A stretch of DNA of 17,129 bases from JBNJDW01 sp051745265 (GCA_051745265.1 JBNJDW010000014.1:1-17129), one strand, 5' to 3'; shown: positions 1 to 7,404, counted from the first letter of the stretch. The notes: generated by a model not told the origin, from the sequence alone. Numbers and translations: made by a program.

Positions 1-338
1 CGTCCACAAAGCAAGGTCAGGTTTTCTTCGCGGCCAAGTTCACGGGCCAGTTTCTGATCAAGCACCCGGCCCCGCGGCGACAGATAAATCAACCGCCCTA
101 CGGTCGGCACAGAATTTACCGCCGATTCCAGAATATCAGGTTTCATCACCATCCCGGCGCCGCCGCCAAAGGGCGTATCATCGACCGTCCGGTAATTATC
201 GGTGGCAAAATCGCGGATATTGGTCGTGGACAGTGACCAGAGGTCTTGGTCAAGCGCTCTACCCGTCACGCCCTCGCCCAGCGGTCCGGGAAACATATCG
301 GGGAACAGGGTCAGGATATTGGCGTGAAAACCGCTCAT
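1..338 (-). CDS. trmD: tRNA (guanine(37)-N1)-methyltransferase TrmD, N-terminal part (cut by window edge)
   Basis: TrmD methylates G37 next to the anticodon using S-adenosylmethionine and so prevents +1 frameshifting. Reading the minus strand from the ATG at 338 gives MSGFHANILTLFPDMFPGPL, then the family's DTPFGGGAGMVMKPD block at about residues 54-68. The frame ends with LLCGR at the window edge, exactly where the conserved RYEGID of the SAM-binding trefoil knot should begin. About 112 residues are present, so more than half the enzyme lies outside the window. The start is fixed by an ATGA overlap with the rimM stop (335-338), which implies translational coupling. No inactivating change is visible. 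Identification is from conserved motifs and the classic rpsP-rimM-trmD order. Confidence 0.95.
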   Translation of the reverse strand, partial: MSGFHANILTLFPDMFPGPLGEGVTGRALDQDLWSLSTTNIRDFATDNYRTVDDTPFGGGAGMVMKPDILESAVNSVPTVGRLIYLSPRGRVLDQKLARELGREENLTLLCG

Positions 339-850
339 TCATACAGCTCCAGCAGGCCGGGCGGCAAGGTCATTTCGACCACCTGCGCTGTTTCATCAAG
401 ATTAATCACCGTATCGGCATTAAAGGGCACATAGATATTTTTCAGCCCCGGGCCGCGGCGGATTTCAACCAGATCACCCGCACCAAAATTCTGCACGGCA
501 ATTACCGCGCCGAGATCATCGCCATCAGCAATCACCGACAGGCCGATCAGATCAATATGATAAACTTCATCCTCATCCGGCGGCGGCAGGCGGTCACGGT
601 CAATATATAACAATGTGCCGCGCAGCTTTTTGGCCTCATCACAATCGGTTAAGCCGTCTATGCTGGCGATAAACTGATCCTTATGCGCGGACAGTTTGGT
701 GATTTTAAACAACCGGCCCTTCGAATCAGTCAAACCGTCAGGGTCCAGAATAAGATCCGGATCTTCGGCAAAACAGCGCAGCTTGACCTGCCCACGCACA
801 CCATGCGTGGTGGTTATTTCAGCGATGCAGATTTTTTGTGTGTCGGTCAT
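335..850 (-). CDS. rimM: Ribosome maturation factor RimM
   Basis: RimM binds ribosomal protein S19 and assists maturation of the head of the 30S subunit. The 171-residue product has the usual two-domain layout. The N-terminal beta-barrel starts with ICIAEITTTHGVRGQVKL (residues 7-24, the family's HGxxGxxK signature). A short Pro-rich linker (LPPPDEDE, 88-95) leads to the PRC-barrel, which opens with YHIDLIGLSV (97-106) and contains VPFNADTV near residue 141. Length is normal. It sits between rpsP and trmD. The 102-base gap to rpsP holds two hairpins that could reduce read-through, and the stop overlaps the trmD start (ATGA). No strong Shine-Dalgarno is evident just upstream of the ATG at 850. 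Confidence 0.95.
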   Translation of the reverse strand: MTDTQKICIAEITTTHGVRGQVKLRCFAEDPDLILDPDGLTDSKGRLFKITKLSAHKDQFIASIDGLTDCDEAKKLRGTLLYIDRDRLPPPDEDEVYHIDLIGLSVIADGDDLGAVIAVQNFGAGDLVEIRRGPGLKNIYVPFNADTVINLDETAQVVEMTLPPGLLELYE

Positions 851-881
851 AAGACGATACTGTCAGTCCCGCAAAATCGGA

Positions 882-897
882 CTCCGCCTGTGCGGAG
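882..897. repeat. Short hairpin upstream of rimM
   Basis: CTCCGC (882-887) and GCGGAG (892-897) form a perfect 6-bp stem with a four-base loop. On the plus strand it is followed by GTGACAAAAT, nearly the same tail as that after the larger hairpin at 913-945 (ATGACAAAAA). The two are therefore probably related units of one dispersed hairpin repeat. It lies in the rpsP-rimM gap and would be transcribed just before the rimM start. Confidence 0.5.
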
Positions 898-900
898 GTG

Positions 901-945
901 ACAAAATTAAAGCATCCCCGGCACGCCATACAGGTGCCGGGGATG
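901..945 (-). terminator. Hairpin between rpsP and rimM, possible attenuator or partial terminator
   Basis: CATCCCCGGCAC (913-924) pairs perfectly with GTGCCGGGGATG (934-945), a G+C-rich 12-bp stem with a 9-base loop. In the direction of transcription (minus strand) it begins 7 bases after the rpsP stop and is followed by CTTTAATTTTGT. This T-rich tract is interrupted, so termination may be only partial. In E. coli the ribosomal proteins of this operon are made in large excess over RimM and TrmD, so a leaky terminator or RNA 3'-end stabiliser here would make sense. It may instead be a dispersed repetitive element. Confidence 0.6.
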
Positions 946-952
946 ACAAAAA

Positions 953-1432
953 TTACTCAGCTTTTTTCTCTTCTTCAGCTGGTGCGTCTTCTGCAGGCGC
1001 TTCAGCAGCAGCTTCTTCGGCCGGGGCCTCTTCAGCAGGGGCTTCAGCTTCGGCTTTTGCTTCAGCCTTTGCTTCGGCAGCGGCTTCTTCTAAGGCCTGA
1101 CGCTTTTCCGCTTTTTCTTCCAGACGCATTTTGGTCTTTTCGCTTTGTTCAGCTTTTTGCGGGTTGTTGTAGGTTTTCTTTTCCGCAAGACCGGCATCGG
1201 CGAGGAATTTTTCAACGCGGCGGGTTGGCTGCGCGCCTTCACCCAACCAGTATTTCACACGATCGGTGATCAGAACAACGCGGTTCTCATCCGTTTTACC
1301 CAGCATTGGGTTATACGAGCCTACGCGTTCAATATAGCGACCATCACGTGGTGAACGCTCATCCGCAATCACAATACGGTAATAAGGGCGTTTTTTTGCA
1401 CCACCGCGGGCCAAACGAATCTTAACTGCCAT
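953..1432 (-). CDS. rpsP: 30S ribosomal protein S16 with long Ala/Glu-rich tail
   Basis: S16 binds 16S rRNA early in 30S assembly. The core is unmistakable: MAVKIRLARGGAKKRPYYRI at the N terminus, then ADERSPRDGRYIERVGSYNP (about 23-42) and the DRVKYWLGEGAQPT segment (57-70). AAGGAG lies just upstream of the ATG at 1432. At 159 residues the protein is much longer than the roughly 80-90 residue bacterial norm. After about residue 85 there is a Lys/Glu-rich, helix-prone stretch, and the last 45 or so residues are almost entirely Ala, Glu, Pro and Lys in short repeats such as AEAKAEAKAEAE and APAEEAPAEE. Some alphaproteobacterial S16 proteins carry similar tails, but their role is unknown to me. 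It is the second gene of the ffh operon. Confidence 0.96.
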   Translation of the reverse strand: MAVKIRLARGGAKKRPYYRIVIADERSPRDGRYIERVGSYNPMLGKTDENRVVLITDRVKYWLGEGAQPTRRVEKFLADAGLAEKKTYNNPQKAEQSEKTKMRLEEKAEKRQALEEAAAEAKAEAKAEAEAPAEEAPAEEAAAEAPAEDAPAEEEKKAE

Positions 1433-1483
1433 GATATTTCTCCTTTAGTTCAGTTTTCTTGGTTTCGTTAATTGACTGTTTTT

Positions 1484-3118
1484 CTACTTTTTGCCTTTTT
1501 TACGGGCTTTTTCGGCTTGTTTCTTTTTACGCTTATTCATCTTTTTCGGTGTACCGCCACCGCCGGAAGGCATACCCGGCAACCCCGGCGGCATACCGCC
1601 GCCCATGCCACCAGGAGCGCCCAGTCCTCCGGCTCCGCCGCCAAGGCCGCCCATGCCGCCGCCACCCTGGGCAAACGGGTTGGGACCAAGACCGGCGGGA
1701 TCTTCTGCAGATCCGGGCATATCAGCGCCCATCTGTTTTGACATTTCGTCCATATCCGGCATATCACCGCCGCCAAACATCTTACCCATGCCCTTCATCA
1801 GGTTGCCGCCGCCCATTTTCTTCATCTTTTTCATGACAGACTGCATCTGCTGAAACTGTTTCAAAAGGCGGTTTACATCCTGAACATCGGTGCCTGAACC
1901 GGCAGCAATACGTTTCCGGCGCGAGGCATTCATCAGTTTTGGATTGGCGCGTTCATTCTTGGTCATGGAGGACAAAATCGCTTCCTGCTTGACCAGCAGG
2001 CCATCATCAACTTCGGCATCACCGATCATTGATTTCAACTTGCCCATGCCGGGCAGCATCCCCATCAATCCCGACATACCGCCCATTTTACGCATTTGTT
2101 TTAACTGCTGAGCGAAATCATCCAGATCAAACTTACCCTTGGCCATTTTACGGGCCATGGCTTCGGCTTCGTCCTGTTCGATGGTCTCCGCCGCTTTTTC
2201 AACCAGACTGACGACATCGCCCATATCAAGGATACGGTCAGCGATACGATCGGCATGAAACGGCTGCAAGGCATCGGTGGTCTCGCCAACCCCCATGAAT
2301 TTAATCGGCTTGCCGGTCACCGCCCGCATGGACAAGGCCGCGCCGCCTCTGGCATCACCATCAACACGGGTCAGAACAACCCCGGAAATACCGATCTGTT
2401 CATTAAAGTTTTCAGCTGTCGATACAGCATCCTGACCGGTCATCGCGTCAACCACCAACAGGGTTTCAGCGGGTTTGGAGATATCACGGACGGTTTTGAC
2501 CTCATCCATCAGATCCTGATCGATGGACAACCGGCCTGCCGTATCAAGGATAACAACTTCATAGCCACCCAGACGGGCGCTTTCCATGGCTCTACGGGTG
2601 ATTTCATCAGGCTTTTGACCCGGGATGATTTCAAGCGTATCAACACCGATCTGCTCGCCCAGAATGGCGAGCTGTTCCTGCGCTGCCGGACGGTAAACAT
2701 CAAGCGAGGCCATAAGCGTTTTTTTACGCTGCTTTTCAGTCAGAAACTTACCGAGCTTTGCGGTTGTCGTCGTCTTACCACCGCCCTGCAGGCCAACCAT
2801 CAGGATCGGCACCGGCGGTTTGGCGGCAAGGTTGAGTTCTTCTTCGCCTTCCCCCGCGCTCAGGGTTTCAACCAGCGTATCATGAACGATTTTGACGACC
2901 TGCTCGCCGGGTTTAACCGATTTTAATACGGTTTCACCAACGGCGCGGGATCTGACTTTTTCAATAAAATCCTTGGCCACCGGCAGGGCGACATCGGCCT
3001 CCAACAGGGCAATGCGTATTTCACGCATGGCGCGGTTGACGTCCTCTTCTTTCAGGACGCCTCTACCGGTTAGACTATCAAAAACCCCGCCCAGGCGCTG
3101 GCTTAAACTTTCAAACAT
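1484..3118 (-). CDS. ffh: Signal recognition particle protein Ffh (SRP54)
   Basis: Ffh binds 4.5S RNA and signal sequences and delivers ribosome-nascent-chain complexes to FtsY at the membrane. The 544 residues show the N domain (1-95), the G domain with P-loop GLQGGGKTTTT (109-119), DTAGR (192-196) and TRVDGDARGG (250-259), and the Met-rich M domain (about 328-435). The M domain includes LMGMLPGMGK (finger loop), NPKLMNASRRKRIAAGSGT (RNA-binding helix region) and QFQQMQSVMKKMKKMGGG. After about residue 450 comes an extra tail of nearly 95 residues, rich in Gly, Met and Pro, ending in a Lys/Arg cluster; typical Ffh is about 450 residues. AAGGAAGAG precedes the ATG at 3118. It is the first gene of the operon and is divergent from epmA. 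The 4.5S RNA is not in this window. Confidence 0.97.
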   Translation of the reverse strand: MFESLSQRLGGVFDSLTGRGVLKEEDVNRAMREIRIALLEADVALPVAKDFIEKVRSRAVGETVLKSVKPGEQVVKIVHDTLVETLSAGEGEEELNLAAKPPVPILMVGLQGGGKTTTTAKLGKFLTEKQRKKTLMASLDVYRPAAQEQLAILGEQIGVDTLEIIPGQKPDEITRRAMESARLGGYEVVILDTAGRLSIDQDLMDEVKTVRDISKPAETLLVVDAMTGQDAVSTAENFNEQIGISGVVLTRVDGDARGGAALSMRAVTGKPIKFMGVGETTDALQPFHADRIADRILDMGDVVSLVEKAAETIEQDEAEAMARKMAKGKFDLDDFAQQLKQMRKMGGMSGLMGMLPGMGKLKSMIGDAEVDDGLLVKQEAILSSMTKNERANPKLMNASRRKRIAAGSGTDVQDVNRLLKQFQQMQSVMKKMKKMGGGNLMKGMGKMFGGGDMPDMDEMSKQMGADMPGSAEDPAGLGPNPFAQGGGGMGGLGGGAGGLGAPGGMGGGMPPGLPGMPSGGGGTPKKMNKRKKKQAEKARKKGKK

Positions 3119-3143
3119 AACTCTTCCTTACAAAACGTCTGTA

Positions 3144-3173
3144 TAAATACACTTATGCCCCAGTGAGCGTAAA
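3144..3173 (-). promoter_or_regulatory. Candidate promoter of the ffh operon
   Basis: Reading the minus strand, TTTACG (3173-3168) is followed after 18 bases by TATTTA (3149-3144), about 26 bases upstream of the ffh ATG at 3118. The -35 lies inside an inverted repeat (CCCCAGT at 3158-3164 and ACTGGGG at 3180-3186) that might act as an operator. Called from consensus resemblance only. Confidence 0.35.
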
Positions 3174-3300
3174 TTCGCCGACTGGGGGACGCGGAGCGCA
3201 AAGGTCCTGACAATGTTGTGGATTGACCATTTGCTATTCTTTGGACACTTATATTTATTCCCCATAGGAGAGTCAAGTCTTTTCCTTAGGCGCAGTTGGC

Positions 3301-3328
3301 TTTACAGGCGGGTTAGAGCAGATATACT
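3301..3328 (+). promoter_or_regulatory. Candidate promoter of epmA
   Basis: TTTACA (3301-3306), a 16-base spacer and TATACT (3323-3328) are close to the sigma-70 consensus. The expected transcript start lies near 3335, giving a leader of about 40 bases before the epmA ATG at 3376. The rest of the 257-base divergent gap to ffh shows no gene. Confidence 0.5.
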
Positions 3329-3375
3329 GACCATCGGATATTTAATTGCCCTTCAAACATGCTTTGCAGGAAATC

Positions 3376-4401
3376 ATGACAAAAATAAAACACTGGCATC
3401 CCGATCATTTCGCGCGGAAAATCCCTTTCCTGCAAAAGCGGGCTGAAATTATGCGGCGTATCCGTCAGTTCTTTGATCATCGTGGATATCTCGAGGTTGA
3501 AACACCGGCCTTGCAGATTTCACCGGGGATGGAGCCGCATATCAAAGCCTTTGAAACCAGCTATACCACCCCGGATCAGAGCCACAGCCAGCAGCTCTTC
3601 CTGCATACCAGCCCCGAGTTTGCCATGAAAAAACTATTGGTCGGCGGCTGCACGCAGATTTATCAGATCTGCAAAACCTTCCGCAATGCCGAGGATTCAC
3701 CGCATCACAGCCCGGAATTCACCATGATGGAATGGTATCATACCGGGATGGACTACACAGAACTGATGCAGGAATGTATTGATTTACTCCGCGCTGTTCA
3801 TGACGGGCCCTATAAATTTCAGGGCCGGGTTTCTGATGCGCAGCAGGGCTGGCAAATGATCAGCGTCTGTGAAAGCTTTCAGCTTTACGCCGGTATTGAT
3901 CTTGAATCCTGCCTGCCGGAAACAGAAGATGCCTTGGATAAATTAAAGGCCGCCGCCCCTGATTTCTACCATGACGGCGACAATTGGGAGGATTTGTTCT
4001 TTCGCATTTTTCTTGAAAAAATTGAACCGCATCTCGGCCACCCAGTGCCGACTATATTATACGACTACCCGATTTCAATGGCGGCCCTCGCCCGGCCCAA
4101 AGCCTCGGATCCGCGATTTTGCGAGCGGTTTGAAATCTACCTGTGCGGGCTGGAACTGGCCAATGCCTTTGGTGAGCTCTGCGATGCACAAGAGCTGGAA
4201 GACCGCTTTATAAACAATATGGCCATCAAGAGACAGCTTTACGGTGACGACTATCCGGTTGACATTGAATTGATCGAGGCCTTATCCTTTGGTATGGACA
4301 ATACCAGTGGCATCGCCCTTGGTATAGATAGATTGGTCATGGCGGCGACTGATGCCACAACTATAAATGACATAATTGCGGCAGAAATCCCGGTAAAATA
4401 A
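3376..4401 (+). CDS. epmA: Elongation factor P--(R)-beta-lysine ligase EpmA (GenX/PoxA)
   Basis: EpmA is a paralogue of the lysyl-tRNA synthetase catalytic core that attaches beta-lysine to a conserved lysine of EF-P, helping ribosomes pass polyproline stretches. The 341-residue product has no anticodon-binding domain. It shows the class II motifs: motif 1 YLEVETPAL (38-46), motif 2 FRNAEDSPHHSPEFTMMEWY (102-121) and motif 3 SGIALGIDRLVM (311-322). Motif 3 has Ala314 where true LysRS has Gly in GLGIGIDR, a mark of the EpmA branch. I chose the ATG at 3376, with AGGA five bases upstream; a TTG at 3346 would add ten residues without a ribosome site. EF-P and epmB (lysine 2,3-aminomutase) are not in the window. 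Confidence 0.92.
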   Translation: MTKIKHWHPDHFARKIPFLQKRAEIMRRIRQFFDHRGYLEVETPALQISPGMEPHIKAFETSYTTPDQSHSQQLFLHTSPEFAMKKLLVGGCTQIYQICKTFRNAEDSPHHSPEFTMMEWYHTGMDYTELMQECIDLLRAVHDGPYKFQGRVSDAQQGWQMISVCESFQLYAGIDLESCLPETEDALDKLKAAAPDFYHDGDNWEDLFFRIFLEKIEPHLGHPVPTILYDYPISMAALARPKASDPRFCERFEIYLCGLELANAFGELCDAQELEDRFINNMAIKRQLYGDDYPVDIELIEALSFGMDNTSGIALGIDRLVMAATDATTINDIIAAEIPVK

Positions 4402-4448
4402 AGGCTCTTGGCTATTATATATTTTCAGAATCATAGAAGAGAGCAGAA

Positions 4449-5186
4449 ATGAAAAATACGAATGGAAATGCACTATTTCTTATATTAATTGCCGTCGCTC
4501 TGTTTGCTGCTTTGTCCTATGCTGTAACGCAATCAGGGCGTGGGGGCGGGAATATTGACCGCGAAAAAGACGATCTGATTGCCTCAGGGGTGATTCAGCA
4601 AGCCGGACTTTTGGAACATGCTGTCCGTAAGGTAAAAACCTTGGGTGGATGCACCGATGCACAAGTATCCTTCCATTATGACAGCAATGGAGACGGCACG
4701 GTAGATGGAAGCGATCATTACAATAATCCTGATGCCCCCGGCACGCATTGTTATGTTTTTCACCCGAATGGCGGCGGCATAACTTTCCCGACAGCTCCGG
4801 AAGACTGGCTCGATTCTGCACAATCTGCAAATAGCGTTTACGGTAAATGGGCTTTTCGGGCAGAACGGCTATCTAATATCGGCATTTATAGCAATGCTGA
4901 TGTTTTCGCAATTCTACCATTTCTTAGAAAAGAAACCTGTCTGGCAATTAATCGGAAACTTGGCGTTCCGGAATATAGTGGCGATCCGCCTCAGGAACAT
5001 GATGATGTACATTACCAGACCCATCATCAATTTATTGGCTCAGCAAGTTGGACCGGTTCAAGCATGCAAACAATGACACTCGGAAAATCTTTTGCCGGAG
5101 AACATAGCGCCTGCATCGAAGGCGGCCCAAATGGCGGTGATCAGGTAGGCCAGTATTTCTTCTACCATGTGTTAATGGTCCGTTAG
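4449..5186 (+). CDS. Pilin-like secreted or membrane-anchored protein with an EF-hand-type loop
   Basis: The product (245 residues) is not a family I can name with certainty. Residues 1-6 are polar with one Lys. Residues 7-27 form one hydrophobic helix (NALFLILIAVALFAALSYAV), followed by a glycine-rich link (SGRGGG, 29-34) and a soluble domain, an architecture like type IV pilin-like or pseudopilin proteins. The classical prepilin G|FxxxE site is absent, so processing is uncertain. Four Cys (68, 101, 164, 222) could form two disulfides outside the cytoplasm. DSNGDGTVDGSD (78-89) matches the 12-residue calcium loop of EF-hand or dockerin repeats, with acidic or polar residues at positions 1, 3, 5, 9 and 12. 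GAGAG upstream of the ATG gives a modest ribosome site. It may be co-transcribed with epmA (47-base gap). Role unknown. Confidence 0.75.
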   Translation: MKNTNGNALFLILIAVALFAALSYAVTQSGRGGGNIDREKDDLIASGVIQQAGLLEHAVRKVKTLGGCTDAQVSFHYDSNGDGTVDGSDHYNNPDAPGTHCYVFHPNGGGITFPTAPEDWLDSAQSANSVYGKWAFRAERLSNIGIYSNADVFAILPFLRKETCLAINRKLGVPEYSGDPPQEHDDVHYQTHHQFIGSASWTGSSMQTMTLGKSFAGEHSACIEGGPNGGDQVGQYFFYHVLMVR

Positions 5187-5258
5187 AAACTATAATGTTT
5201 TGAGTGTTGAGGGTCGGGGGTCTTTTGTCAGGCCATATTTAAAGATTAAACAATCTCA

Positions 5259-5264
5259 TATACT
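5259..5264 (+). promoter_or_regulatory. Candidate -10 element upstream of leuC
   Basis: TATACT at 5259-5264 is a good -10 hexamer. With 17-base spacing the -35 would be TATTTA (5236-5241), which is weak. A transcript from here would carry a leader of about 80 bases containing the hairpin at 5277-5305. Confidence 0.35.
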
Positions 5265-5276
5265 CTTGTACGGGAC

Positions 5277-5316
5277 AGGCCCCTTTCCTTCGGCCCCGAA
5301 AGCCTTTATATTTTTT
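5277..5316 (+). terminator. Imperfect hairpin plus T-tract in the leuC leader, possible attenuator
   Basis: AGG (5277-5279) plus CTTTC (5283-5287) can pair with GAAAG (5298-5302) plus CCT (5303-5305), with a small C bulge. It is followed by a T-rich stretch ending in six T (5311-5316). It could terminate the upstream pilin-like transcript or attenuate leuC. I see no leader peptide with a run of leucine codons, so classical leucine attenuation is not supported. Confidence 0.35.
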
Positions 5317-5352
5317 GGAGCAGGTATATTTTAATATCAGGAGACTTTAGCA

Positions 5353-6759
5353 ATGCAGCAGCCCCGCACCCTGTTTGAAAAAATCTGGGATGACCACGTC
5401 ATCCGCACGCAGGAGGATGGTACCTGCCTGATTTATATCGACCGGCATCTAGTCCACGAAGTCACCAGCCCGCAGGCTTTTGAAGGCCTCCGCATGACAG
5501 GCCGCAAGGTCGCCCGTCCCGACCGGACGCTGGCCGTCGCCGATCATAACGTGCCGACCTCTGACCGCTCCAAAGGCATCAGCGATCCCGAAAGCCGCCT
5601 GCAGGTCGAAACCCTGTCGCAAAACTGTAAGGATTTCGGGCTGAATCTGTTTGACATGGCCGACAAACGCCAAGGCATTGTCCATATCATCGGGCCGGAG
5701 CAAGGCTTTACCCTGCCCGGCACAACCATTGTCTGCGGTGATTCTCATACCGCGACCCATGGCGCGTTTGGTGCGCTGGCTTTTGGCATTGGCACCTCGG
5801 AGGTTGAACATGTGCTGGCGACCCAGACCCTGCTGCAAAAACCGGCCAAAACCATGCGTATTACCGTCAATGGCAAATTGCCGATCGGCGTTACGGCCAA
5901 GGATATGATCCTGACCATTATCGGCAAAATCGGCACCGCAGGCGGGACCGGCCATGTCATTGAATATGCGGGCGAGGCCATGCAAAGCCTGTCGATGGAA
6001 GGCCGCATGACGGTCTGTAACATGTCGATTGAGGCCGGTGCCAGAGCCGGGCTGATTGCCCCTGATGAAACGACTTTTGAATATCTTAAAGGCCGGCCCA
6101 TGGCGCCCAAGGGCGAAGACTGGGACAAGGCGCTTGAATGGTGGCGCAGCCTGCCGTCTGATCCCGGCGCCCGCTATGATACAGAAATCGAGCTGGATGC
6201 CGCCGAAATCACCCCGACAATCACCTGGGGCACCAGCCCCGAAGACATCGCGCCGGTAACCGGCCATGTGCCCTCGCCCGATCAAACAGATAATGAGGGT
6301 AAGAAAAAATCCATCACCCGCGCTCTTGACTATATGGGCCTGACGGCGGGGACAAAGCTGCAGGATATTAAGATTGACAAGGTTTTCATCGGCTCCTGCA
6401 CCAATGGCCGGATCGAGGATCTGCGCGCCGTTGCCGATATTGCCAAAGGCCGCAAGGTCGCCGATGGCGTCTATGCCATGATCGTTCCGGGCTCTGGCCT
6501 GGTCAAGGAAATGGCCGAGGCTGAAGGCATTGATAAAATCCTCATTGAGGCCGGTTTTGACTGGCGCGAGCCCGGATGCTCGATGTGTCTGGCCATGAAT
6601 GCCGACCGGCTGGAACCTGGGGAACGCTGCGCTGCGACCTCGAACCGTAATTTTGAAGGCCGGCAGGGCAAAGGCGGCCGCACCCATCTGATGAGCCCGG
6701 CAATGGCCGCCGCCGCCGCGATTACAGGGCATCTCAGTGATGTCAGGGATTTTTTATAA
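5353..6759 (+). CDS. leuC: 3-isopropylmalate dehydratase large subunit LeuC
   Basis: With LeuD it converts 2-isopropylmalate to 3-isopropylmalate, the second step of leucine synthesis, using a [4Fe-4S] cluster. At 468 residues the length is typical. Visible motifs are VCGDSHTATHGAFGALAFGI (127-146), IGSCTNGRIEDLRAVA (347-362) and EPGCSMCLAMNADRL (406-420). Cys349, Cys409 and Cys412 are the three expected cluster ligands. AGGAGA lies about 8 bases before the ATG. It opens a leuC-leuD-leuB run with short gaps (26 and 19 bases), so one transcript is expected. The isopropylmalate synthase leuA is not in this window. Confidence 0.98.
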   Translation: MQQPRTLFEKIWDDHVIRTQEDGTCLIYIDRHLVHEVTSPQAFEGLRMTGRKVARPDRTLAVADHNVPTSDRSKGISDPESRLQVETLSQNCKDFGLNLFDMADKRQGIVHIIGPEQGFTLPGTTIVCGDSHTATHGAFGALAFGIGTSEVEHVLATQTLLQKPAKTMRITVNGKLPIGVTAKDMILTIIGKIGTAGGTGHVIEYAGEAMQSLSMEGRMTVCNMSIEAGARAGLIAPDETTFEYLKGRPMAPKGEDWDKALEWWRSLPSDPGARYDTEIELDAAEITPTITWGTSPEDIAPVTGHVPSPDQTDNEGKKKSITRALDYMGLTAGTKLQDIKIDKVFIGSCTNGRIEDLRAVADIAKGRKVADGVYAMIVPGSGLVKEMAEAEGIDKILIEAGFDWREPGCSMCLAMNADRLEPGERCAATSNRNFEGRQGKGGRTHLMSPAMAAAAAITGHLSDVRDFL

Positions 6760-6785
6760 GACGGAATAAAAACAAGGACAGGACA

Positions 6786-7385
6786 ATGCAGAAATTTGAT
6801 CAACTGACCGGCATCACAGCGCCGCTGGAAATCCAGAATGTCGATACCGACATGATTATCCCCAAACAATTCCTGCGCACCATCAAGCGTTCGGGCCTTG
6901 GCATTCATGCTTTTCATGACATGCGCTATGATGATAACGGGCAGCCGAACCCGGATTTTATTCTCAATCAGCCGCCCTATGATCAGGCCTCGATCCTGAT
7001 TACCGGGGCCAATTTTGGCTGCGGGTCCAGCCGCGAACATGCGCCCTGGTCTTTGCTGGATATGGGCTTTCGCTGCATCATTGCCCCCAGCTTTGCCGAT
7101 ATTTTTTACAATAACAGCTTTAAAAACGGCATCCTGCTGATTACCCTGCCCGAAGACCAGATCGCCAGCCTGATGGAAGACGCCAAAAACAAAGGCGAGC
7201 TGACCGTTAATCTGAACAGCCAGACGATCACCCGGCCTGATGACTCTGTCATCGAATTTGAGGTCGAATCCTTCCGCCGTCACTGCCTGCTGAACGGGCT
7301 GGACGATATTGGCCTGACCATGCAGCACCGCGAAGAAATCGACGAATACGAAGCCGAAATCAGCCTGAAGCGCAGCTGGATATAA
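6786..7385 (+). CDS. leuD: 3-isopropylmalate dehydratase small subunit LeuD
   Basis: LeuD supplies the swivelling substrate-recognition domain of isopropylmalate isomerase. The 199-residue length is normal for the bacterial form. It has NVDTDMIIPKQFLRTIKRSG (18-37), the substrate-specificity loop region, and NFGCGSSREHAPW (76-88), the family signature with the catalytically placed Ser-Arg. AAGGACAGG directly upstream of the ATG at 6786 gives a good ribosome site. It follows leuC by 26 bases and precedes leuB by 19, consistent with equal production of the two dehydratase subunits. Confidence 0.98.
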   Translation: MQKFDQLTGITAPLEIQNVDTDMIIPKQFLRTIKRSGLGIHAFHDMRYDDNGQPNPDFILNQPPYDQASILITGANFGCGSSREHAPWSLLDMGFRCIIAPSFADIFYNNSFKNGILLITLPEDQIASLMEDAKNKGELTVNLNSQTITRPDDSVIEFEVESFRRHCLLNGLDDIGLTMQHREEIDEYEAEISLKRSWI

Positions 7386-7404
7386 ATAAACAGGAGTCCT
7401 AATA

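Noticed and set aside
2255..2926. Plus-strand open frame inside ffh
   Set aside because: Antisense to the conserved G domain of Ffh, with no recognisable domain or ribosome site.
3158..3186. Possible small RNA or 4.5S RNA gene between ffh and epmA
   Set aside because: Only a 7-bp inverted repeat is present. The conserved SRP RNA tetraloop and internal loop sequence are not seen.
3346..3375. TTG start for epmA, adding ten residues
   Set aside because: ATG at 3376 has AGGA five bases upstream and matches the usual N-terminal distance to motif 1. The TTG has no ribosome site.
5449..6732. Long minus-strand open frame (427 codons) inside leuC
   Set aside because: It is fully antisense to a complete, motif-bearing leuC, and its translation is rich in low-information Gly/Ala/Arg stretches without domains. 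Long antisense frames are common opposite G+C-rich coding DNA.
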